Source of the DNA: Candidatus Limimorpha equi
GTDB lineage: Bacteria; Bacteroidota; Bacteroidia; Bacteroidales; F082
DNA length: 5,085 nucleotides
Direction of reading: 5' to 3'
NCBI GenBank assembly: GCA_018065885.1
Contig: JAGHSL010000351.1
Span: forward strand, 1 to 5,085
Below the pieces are notes generated by a model, which searched no databases, was not told where the DNA came from, and worked only from the letters and a program-made list of their open reading frames with translations. Shown in pieces: positions 1-4,394 of this stretch (the stretch's first letter is position 1; every line of letters starts with the position of its first letter). The position numbers and the translations under genes were made by a program.

Positions 1-42
1 CGCATAATGAGCGGTGCGAGTGTGACGGAAAGAACTGTGGTG

Positions 43-58
43 AAGAGATAAAGAGATA
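43..58. repeat. Tandem 8-bp repeat AAGAGATA x2
   Basis: Positions 43-50 and 51-58 are identical copies of AAGAGATA lying head to tail. The repeat covers the stop codons of both open frames at the left edge. It may be simple slippage; no function can be assigned. Confidence 0.7.
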
Positions 59-70
59 AAAGGTATCTGC

Positions 71-111
71 TAAAGACACAGACGATAAATAACTAAAGAC
101 CGACGATAAAT
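71..111. repeat. Imperfect direct repeat, TAAAGAC..GACGATAAAT
   Basis: The segment 71-90 and the segment 94-111 share TAAAGAC followed by GACGATAAAT; the first copy has two extra bases between the halves. The 10-bp core GACGATAAAT is exact (81-90 and 102-111) and recurs at a 21-bp offset, about two helical turns. It lies about 70-100 bp upstream of the -7 element assigned to the aminotransferase, so it could be a regulator-binding site, but a chance duplication in A-rich DNA is equally possible. Confidence 0.6.
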
Positions 112-147
112 CCACAAGATTATGGAATAAAAACATCTTTTCCATCT

Positions 148-187
148 AAAAAGGTCTACTCTATCAGAAAAAGGCCTACCTTTGCAC
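148..187 (+). repeat. Tandem 20-bp repeat spanning the aspartate aminotransferase promoter
   Basis: Segments 148-167 and 168-187 align without gaps at 14 of 20 positions. Both begin with AAAAAGG and share the CTAC that follows after one variable base. The second copy contains the -7 element TACCTTTG; the matching bases in the first copy read TACTCTAT and would be a poor -7 box. This looks like a duplicated promoter unit in which only the downstream copy keeps the consensus, or a pair of in-phase protein-binding sites. Confidence 0.6.
177..184 (+). promoter_or_regulatory. Bacteroidota -7 promoter element for the aminotransferase
   Basis: TACCTTTG matches the Bacteroidetes primary sigma factor -7 consensus TAnnTTTG exactly and is followed by CA, as in the two other promoters of this window. 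No TTG or TTTG lies at the expected 17-23 bp upstream, so the -33 element is weak or absent and an activator may be needed. Transcription would start near 190, giving a leader of roughly 95 nt before the ATG at 286. Confidence 0.6.
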
Positions 188-189
188 AC

Positions 190-230
190 CTATTTTAAAT
201 AGATAATTTTTTCGAGAAAAGCCGTTTCGA
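190..230 (+). promoter_or_regulatory. Inverted repeats in the aminotransferase leader
   Basis: Two small dyad elements lie just after the predicted start site. CTATTT (190-195) and AAATAG (197-202) flank a single T, a 13-bp near-palindrome of operator type. Then TCGA-AAA (212-219, one G bulged) can pair with TTTCGA (225-230) as a short hairpin. Neither is followed by a T-run, so they are not terminators. I do not recognise a riboswitch or T-box. They could be an operator and a leader stem, or AT-rich coincidence. Confidence 0.3.
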
Positions 231-285
231 CAAACTCAACGGGCGGCAACAACTAAACGATTAAACAACAATCAAATAAACAAAC

Positions 286-1494
286 ATGGGCGAAATCATT
301 TTATCAGACAGAGTCTTAAACATGGCCGAATCAGCAACTTTAGCCATGACCAACAAGAGCCGCGAACTCAAGGCTCAAGGCATCGACGTCATCAGCCTCA
401 GCATCGGCGAACCTGATTTCAACACACCTGAATCAGCAAAACAAGCCGGCATCGACGCCATCAACAACAACGACACACACTATCCTCCAGTACCTGGCAC
501 ACCTGCACTGCGCAAGGCCGTGGCCGAAAAACTGAAGAGAGACAACGGTTTGGACTATAAAGACACCGAAATCATCATTTCAAACGGTGCCAAGCAAGCC
601 ATCACCAACACTTTCCTCGCCATCCTCAACAACGGCGACGAAGTCATCATCCCTGCCCCATTCTGGGTTTCCTACCCTGAAATGGTGAAATTGGGCGGCG
701 GCGTTCCTGTCATCATCAAGACCGACATCGAACACGATTTCAAAATCACTGCCGAACAGTTGGAAGCAGCCATCACGCCTAAGACCAAGGCCTTCATCAT
801 CAACACGCCTTGCAACCCAAGCGGTTCCGTCTTCACAAAGGCTGAACTTGCCGCCATCGCCGGCGTTTTGGCAAAACATCCGAACATCATCGTCATTTCC
901 GATGAAATCTACGAATACATCCAATACAACCAGAAGCACGAAAGCATGGGCCAGTTCACCGAACTGAAAGACCGCATGGTCATCGTGAACGGCGTCGCCA
1001 AAGGCTATGCCATGACGGGTTGGAGAATCGGTTACATTGCCGCTCCACAAGCCATCGTCAAGGCCACCAACAAGATTCAGGGCCAATACACTTCGGGCAT
1101 CTGCACCATCGCACAAGCCGCTGCGCTGAAAGCCATGGAACTCACCCCTGAAAACTCACCTGAAATCCAGGCCATGCTGAAAGCATTCCGCAAGCGCCGC
1201 GATATGCTCCACGACATGCTGAACGAAATCCCAGGCGTGAAATGCAACATGCCGGCTGGTGCTTTCTATGTGTTCCCTGAAGTCAAGTCGTACTACGGCA
1301 AGACCGATGGCGAAACCACCATCAAAGGCAGCGACGACCTCTGCATGTTCCTGCTCTACAACGCCCATGTGGCTTGCGTGGCTGGTAACGCTTTCGGCAA
1401 CGACGACTGCATCCGCCTCTCTTACGCAACTTCCGAAGACAAACTCATCGAAGCCGTCAAGAGAATCAAGGCCGCTTTGGCTAAACTGCATTAA
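286..1494 (+). CDS. Aspartate aminotransferase, class I (subgroup Ib)
   Basis: This is a 402-residue PLP-dependent aminotransferase of fold type I, cytosolic, most likely exchanging the amino group between aspartate and 2-oxoglutarate to give oxaloacetate and glutamate. It has the usual family length. Visible motifs, in order: LSIGEPDF (38-45); NGAKQA (100-105), whose K103 fits the lysine that contacts the distal carboxylate in subgroup Ib enzymes; PAPFWVSYPEM (123-133) with the ring-stacking W127; NTPCNPSG (173-180) with N177; SDEIYE (205-210) with D206 and Y209; VAKGYAMTGWRIGY (237-250) with K239 as the Schiff-base lysine and R247; and CIRLSYA (375-381) with R377 for the substrate alpha-carboxylate. 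The ATG at 286 follows an A-rich leader without a Shine-Dalgarno. Its codon bias is much stronger than that of its neighbours (35 of 40 Ile codons are ATC), suggesting high expression. A strong terminator follows, so it is probably monocistronic. Aromatic or other oxoacid substrates cannot be excluded; aspC or aspB would be the usual names. Confidence 0.92.
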   Translation: MGEIILSDRVLNMAESATLAMTNKSRELKAQGIDVISLSIGEPDFNTPESAKQAGIDAINNNDTHYPPVPGTPALRKAVAEKLKRDNGLDYKDTEIIISNGAKQAITNTFLAILNNGDEVIIPAPFWVSYPEMVKLGGGVPVIIKTDIEHDFKITAEQLEAAITPKTKAFIINTPCNPSGSVFTKAELAAIAGVLAKHPNIIVISDEIYEYIQYNQKHESMGQFTELKDRMVIVNGVAKGYAMTGWRIGYIAAPQAIVKATNKIQGQYTSGICTIAQAAALKAMELTPENSPEIQAMLKAFRKRRDMLHDMLNEIPGVKCNMPAGAFYVFPEVKSYYGKTDGETTIKGSDDLCMFLLYNAHVACVAGNAFGNDDCIRLSYATSEDKLIEAVKRIKAALAKLH

Positions 1495-1513
1495 AAAAAT
1501 CACATCATTTATT

Positions 1514-1547
1514 ACAAGCATAGGGGGAAACCTCTATGCTTGTTTTT
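1514..1547 (+). terminator. Rho-independent terminator with GAAA tetraloop after the aminotransferase
   Basis: Bases 1514-1526 pair with 1531-1543 in a 13-bp stem with a single G-T wobble (1524/1533). It is closed by the GAAA loop 1527-1530 and runs into five T residues at 1543-1547. This is a textbook intrinsic terminator, 20 bp past the stop codon. Its T-run ends only four bases before the rfaE1 ATG, so it also occupies the whole ribosome-binding region of that gene. Confidence 0.9.
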
Positions 1548-1551
1548 CAGC

Positions 1552-2559
1552 ATGAATATCACTTCCGAACATATTGACAAACTTTTCGCATCATTCAACG
1601 GAATGCGTGTCATGATTATCGGCGACGTAATGATTGATGCCTACACGGAAGGCGTTGTCGAAAGGATGTCGCCCGAAGCACCCGTTCCTGTTCTCGATGT
1701 CAGGAAACGCTACAACCGTTTAGGAGGAGCCGCCAACGTTGCATTGAACATCAAGGCTTTAGGCGCAGAACCATACATTTGTTCCGTCATAGGAAACGAT
1801 TTAAAAGGAAAGAAATTCTTTCAGCTGCTCAACGAAAACGGCCTCGAAACAAATCACATTGCACAAAGCGACTGCCGCTCTACCACTCTCAAAGAAAGAA
1901 TCATCAGCAACGGCAAACAAATGTTGCGCATCGACCAGGAAGACACTTTTGATTTGACAGATGAGGAGCAGCAACAACTGACCGCCATCATCAACAAAAC
2001 GGTCCACTCAGAAAAAATCGACTGCATCATCCTTCAAGATTACAACAAAGGCGTGCTGACCAAAAGCCTGATTGAAGCGACCATCGCCTTAGCCCGAAAA
2101 GAAAACATTCCCGTTGTCGTCGATCCGAAAAAGAAAAATTTCCTCGCCTACAAAAATGTGACGCTTTTCAAGCCGAATGCAAAGGAATTGCGCGAAGGTC
2201 TGGCTGCCGAAGACAACAACAGCATTGAAAGCAACACCGAAAAAATTCAAGAACTGCTGCAATGCGAAATGGTTATGACCACACTTTCGGAAAAAGGTAT
2301 CATCATTCGTGCAAAAACTGATTCGACTGAATTTCATCACATTCCAGCCCATCAGCGCGACATTGTGGATGTTTCAGGTGCCGGCGACACGGTTCTCAGC
2401 GTAGCTTCGCTTTGCATTGTGGCAGGTGAAAACCCATTCAACATTGCCGCCATTTCGAACATTGCGGGAGGCTTGGTTTGCGAAAAAGTCGGCGTCGTTC
2501 CAATCGACAAGGAAAAGCTCCGTTTGGAAGTCAAAAACATTTACGCCACAAATGCCTGA
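1552..2559 (+). CDS. rfaE1: D-glycero-beta-D-manno-heptose-7-phosphate kinase (HldA/RfaE domain I)
   Basis: This 335-residue PfkB/ribokinase-family sugar kinase most likely phosphorylates D-glycero-D-manno-heptose 7-phosphate to the 1,7-bisphosphate in the ADP-heptose pathway for the LPS inner core. Visible motifs: IGDVMIDAY (23-31), SPEAPVPVL (40-48), which is characteristic of RfaE rather than other PfkB kinases, GGAANVALN (58-66), LQDYNKG (161-167), and DVSGAGDT (273-280), with D279 as catalytic base and the anion hole before it. The protein stops after the kinase domain and lacks the C-terminal cytidylyltransferase-like domain of E. coli HldE (about 477 residues), so the adenylyl transfer must come from a separate HldC/RfaE2 protein. 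The ATG at 1552 gives the normal N-terminus of the family; a TTG at 1540 would start inside the terminator hairpin and is unlikely. The 3' end overlaps menG by 8 bp. No promoter of its own is evident. hldA is a synonym. Confidence 0.88.
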   Translation: MNITSEHIDKLFASFNGMRVMIIGDVMIDAYTEGVVERMSPEAPVPVLDVRKRYNRLGGAANVALNIKALGAEPYICSVIGNDLKGKKFFQLLNENGLETNHIAQSDCRSTTLKERIISNGKQMLRIDQEDTFDLTDEEQQQLTAIINKTVHSEKIDCIILQDYNKGVLTKSLIEATIALARKENIPVVVDPKKKNFLAYKNVTLFKPNAKELREGLAAEDNNSIESNTEKIQELLQCEMVMTTLSEKGIIIRAKTDSTEFHHIPAHQRDIVDVSGAGDTVLSVASLCIVAGENPFNIAAISNIAGGLVCEKVGVVPIDKEKLRLEVKNIYATNA

Positions 2560-3250
2560 CCAAAAGCACGTTACAGAGATGTTTGACGACATCGCGCCGC
2601 ATTATGATTTTCTCAACCATCTTCTGTCCTTCCACATCGACAAAATCTGGCGCAGAAAAACCGCCCGTTTCATTGCCCGAAACAACCCAAAGACCATTCT
2701 AGACCTTGCCACAGGCACAGCTGACCTTGCCATACAATTAGCGCGGAAATGTCCACTGGCAAAAATAACCGGCATCGACCTATCGGAAAAGATGCTTAAC
2801 CTCGGACAAAAAAAAGTCAACGCAAGACACCTTGAGAAGCAAATCACATTAAATCAAGGCGATGCGTGCGATCTTCCTTTTGAAAACAACAGTTTCGATG
2901 CCATCACAATCGCTTTCGGTGTCCGTAACTTTCAGGATTTAGAAAAAGGAATCAAAGAAATGCAACGTGTTGTCAAAAAAGGAGGCGGCATTGCCATTTT
3001 GGAATTTTCGACACCTACCCGCCCCCTTTTCAAGACCCTATTCGGTTTCTATTTTCACAAAATCCTGCCCTTAATCGGCAAAACCATTTCAAGAAACAAA
3101 TCGGCCTACCAATACCTACCCGATTCCGTTTCCAGATTTCCATCGCCCGACACCTTTATTATATTATTGAGCCGTTACGGCCTCAAATGCCGCAAAAAAT
3201 GCAGTCTTTCCGGCGGAATTGCCACATTATATTGCATTGAGAAACAATAA
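2552..3250 (+). CDS. menG: Demethylmenaquinone methyltransferase (MenG/UbiE)
   Basis: This 232-residue class I SAM-dependent methyltransferase performs the last step of menaquinone synthesis, C-methylation of demethylmenaquinone, at the inner face of the membrane. Bacteroidetes use menaquinone rather than ubiquinone, so menG is the better name than ubiE. Family signatures visible: MFDDIAPHYDFLNHLLS (10-26), SAM motif I DLATGTADLA (51-60), the acidic GIDLSEKML stretch (74-82), GDACDLPFENNSFD (103-116), the AFGVRNF signature (121-127), EFSTP (151-155), the YQYLPDSVSRFP signature (186-197) and the C-terminal GGIATLY (221-227). Length is normal. The ATG at 2552 lies inside the last codons of rfaE1 (the shared bases are ATGCCTGA), which suggests translational coupling. 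A longer in-frame start at 2417 would add 45 residues read from within rfaE1 and has no family support. A 70-bp gap without a terminator separates it from porT. Confidence 0.93.
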   Translation: MPDQKHVTEMFDDIAPHYDFLNHLLSFHIDKIWRRKTARFIARNNPKTILDLATGTADLAIQLARKCPLAKITGIDLSEKMLNLGQKKVNARHLEKQITLNQGDACDLPFENNSFDAITIAFGVRNFQDLEKGIKEMQRVVKKGGGIAILEFSTPTRPLFKTLFGFYFHKILPLIGKTISRNKSAYQYLPDSVSRFPSPDTFIILLSRYGLKCRKKCSLSGGIATLYCIEKQ

Positions 3251-3265
3251 TTCGACCTTTTTTTA

Positions 3266-3273
3266 TAGTTTTG
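3266..3273 (+). promoter_or_regulatory. Bacteroidota -7 promoter element for the porT-like gene
   Basis: TAGTTTTG fits the TAnnTTTG consensus and is followed by CAG. The nearest TTG upstream (3237-3239, inside the end of menG) is 26 bp away, longer than the usual 17-23, so the -33 half is doubtful. A start near 3280 would leave a leader of about 40 nt before the ATG at 3321. The porT-like gene could thus be transcribed on its own as well as by read-through from menG. Confidence 0.5.
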
Positions 3274-3320
3274 CAGACTTATTTCAAACAATAAACCGCG
3301 AAAATCATCGTTTGACTGAC

Positions 3321-4136
3321 ATGAAAAAAGCATTCAGAATAATCGTCATCGCCCTATTGATAACGGCAGCCGGCATTAGCAACGCACAAGCCCAAAGAAG
3401 AGCCGTCAGATACCTTGCAAATTACGAAAACGAACCTTACCATTTCGGTTTCCTTTTGGGATTCAATTCCATGATGTACACCATCAAGACCGTTGAAGGC
3501 TACCAAAACATTCCGCACGCGCCAAACCAATGGCCAGCAGGCCCTTTCAATCCCGATGAAACCCAAGGTCTTTACGTCTACAATGTTGAGACGCAAACTG
3601 TTCCAGGCTTTACCGTTGGTATCATAGGCAGCAAACGCTTAGGCAAATATTTCGATTTGAGATTCATTCCTTCCCTAAGCTTTGGCGAAAGAAGAATCGA
3701 CTACGCCATCGCCATTGCCGGCAAAAACGGCCAGCGGCGCCTCGACTCCATCAGCAAGCCTATTTTCTCAACTTTCGTCGAATTTCCGCTGCAAATAAAA
3801 TACCGTTCAAAGCGTTTGAACAATGTCGGTGCCTACCTTCTGGGCGGCATCAATCCGCGCCTTGACTTGGCTTCGCAGAAGAAAAATGAAATTGACATCG
3901 AAGATCAAGACCATAATATCACAACTGCTATCAACAATCTGGTCACAAAACGCTTCGACTGCGCCTTGGAAGTCGGCGCTGGATTCGACATTTACAACCA
4001 ATGGTTCAAGATGGGTGTAGAAGTGAAAATGAGCTATGGAATCCTAAATGTCGTCAAAAACGAAGCTTTCATCTACACCGCTCCTATTGACAAATTGCGC
4101 AACAAGATGTTTCAGGTATCGCTGACATTCGAATAG
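3321..4136 (+). CDS. porT: PorT-family outer-membrane beta-barrel protein (type IX secretion)
   Basis: This 271-residue protein is exported and probably folds as a small outer-membrane beta-barrel. Residues 1-24 form a signal peptide: MKK, a hydrophobic core (about 7-17) and AQA before the likely cleavage site. There is no lipobox cysteine. The mature N-terminus carries NYENEPYHFGFLLGFN (31-46), which resembles the HFGF-LG-N motif of PorT/SprT, a component of the Bacteroidetes type IX secretion system needed for secretion of C-terminal-domain cargo. The rest alternates amphipathic strands with charged loops, and the C-terminus MFQVSLTFE ends in an aromatic-rich strand. Length fits the family. 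The ATG at 3321 is chosen for the signal peptide; a TTG at 3219 would add 34 residues overlapping menG and bury the signal. A menG/ubiE-porT neighbourhood is, from memory, recurrent in Bacteroidetes and supports the call. A generic porin-family barrel is the alternative. Confidence 0.75.
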   Translation: MKKAFRIIVIALLITAAGISNAQAQRRAVRYLANYENEPYHFGFLLGFNSMMYTIKTVEGYQNIPHAPNQWPAGPFNPDETQGLYVYNVETQTVPGFTVGIIGSKRLGKYFDLRFIPSLSFGERRIDYAIAIAGKNGQRRLDSISKPIFSTFVEFPLQIKYRSKRLNNVGAYLLGGINPRLDLASQKKNEIDIEDQDHNITTAINNLVTKRFDCALEVGAGFDIYNQWFKMGVEVKMSYGILNVVKNEAFIYTAPIDKLRNKMFQVSLTFE

Positions 4137-4202
4137 CAAGAAATTTATTCAACTTAAAAACAACAACTTACAATATATTTCAGAAATAATTTCATTTTTT
4201 TC
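4137..4202. other. A+T-rich spacer after porT
   Basis: The stretch between the porT stop and the tRNA promoter is mostly A and T. It includes a seven-T run at 4195-4201 preceded by the tiny palindrome GAAATAATTTC (4183-4193), whose one-base loop cannot form a real hairpin. No convincing terminator for porT is visible. Confidence 0.5.
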
Positions 4203-4232
4203 TTGCGCGTATTGATTTTTTGCCTACTTTTG
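4203..4232 (+). promoter_or_regulatory. Promoter of tRNA-Glu
   Basis: This is the best promoter in the window: TTG (4203-4205), 19 bp, then TACTTTTG (4225-4232), matching the Bacteroidetes -33 and -7 elements and their spacing. It is followed by CAC, as upstream of the aminotransferase. The predicted start near 4238-4240 leaves a short 5' leader that RNase P would remove at 4275. Confidence 0.75.
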
Positions 4233-4274
4233 CACCGTCAAACAAACCGATAAGGGCTGCAAGACAAACCAAGT

Positions 4275-4351
4275 GGTCTCTTCGTCTAGTCTGGTTAGGA
4301 CGTCAGGTTTTCATCCTGGTAACTCGGGTTCAAATCCCGGAGAGACTACCA
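4275..4351 (+). tRNA. tRNA-Glu, anticodon UUC
   Basis: A full cloverleaf folds by eye. The acceptor stem is 4275-4281 with 4341-4347. The D stem GTCT (4284-4287) pairs with GGAC (4298-4301). The anticodon stem is 4303-4307 with 4315-4319 around the loop TTTTCAT, placing TTC at 4310-4312. The T stem TCGGG pairs with CCCGG around TTCAAAT. The discriminator A is at 4348 and CCA (4349-4351) is encoded. The augmented D-helix features known for glutamate identity in E. coli are present: T11-A24, T13-G22, and a four-base variable loop TAAC lacking position 47. The first acceptor pair is a G-T wobble (4275/4347), where E. coli tRNA-Glu has G-C, and the discriminator is A rather than G. It reads GAA and GAG. 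Confidence 0.95.
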
Positions 4352-4376
4352 AGCTCGCTGAAAAGCGGGCTTTTTT
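4351..4376 (+). terminator. Rho-independent terminator flush with the tRNA-Glu 3' end
   Basis: AAGCTCGCT (4351-4359) pairs with AGCGGGCTT (4364-4372) through nine pairs including one T-G wobble, closed by a GAAA loop (4360-4363), with six T residues at 4371-4376. The stem starts at the terminal A of the encoded CCA, leaving essentially no trailer. Its T-run ends 18 bases before the lplA ATG. Confidence 0.88.
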
Positions 4377-4394
4377 CATTTAAACCGCTCGCTT

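Larger units (their letters stand above)
1..147. other. Left-edge non-coding stretch, no gene recognised
   Basis: No convincing gene is visible here. Two + frames are open from the left edge: one ends at TAA 49-51 (tail ...TVVKR) and one at TAA 57-59 (tail ...EEIKR). Either could be the last residues of an upstream gene, but 16-18 codons are too few to identify anything. The minus strand is also open over the first 60 bases, and a CAT at 3-5 could be the start of a divergent gene, so the orientation of the left neighbour is unknown. The rest is A-rich and contains short direct repeats that are listed separately. I see no hairpin followed by a T-run that would mark the end of an upstream gene. 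Confidence 0.5.

Noticed and set aside
54..68. Hairpin AGATA / TATCT near the left edge
   Set aside because: Only five mostly A-T pairs with a five-base loop and no T-run after it; not credible as a terminator or regulatory stem.
188..285. Riboswitch or T-box in the aminotransferase leader
   Set aside because: The leader of about 95 nt is A-rich with only small stems. No conserved riboswitch core or T-box sequence is recognisable.
580..1116. 178-codon open frame on the minus strand inside the aminotransferase
   Set aside because: It is a product of the strong C-ending codon bias of the sense gene, which lowers minus-strand stop frequency. It has no promoter, no family resemblance and low-complexity composition.
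1259..1555. Open frame crossing the aminotransferase 3' end and the terminator
   Set aside because: It is a Ser/Thr/Ala-rich shadow of the aminotransferase in another frame and reads through the terminator hairpin; no recognisable protein features.
2417..2551. Upstream extension of menG inside rfaE1
   Set aside because: The extra 45 residues are an out-of-frame reading of the conserved end of rfaE1, and the MenG family N-terminus begins at 2552.
3219..3320. N-terminal extension of the porT-like protein from a TTG at 3219
   Set aside because: It overlaps the end of menG, adds 34 residues without family support, and would place a classical signal peptide internally. The ATG at 3321 begins exactly at that signal.
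4183..4201. Possible terminator after porT (GAAATAATTTC then a T-run)
   Set aside because: The stem is A/T-rich with a one-base loop, so it cannot form a stable hairpin. The T-run more likely belongs to the upstream part of the tRNA promoter.
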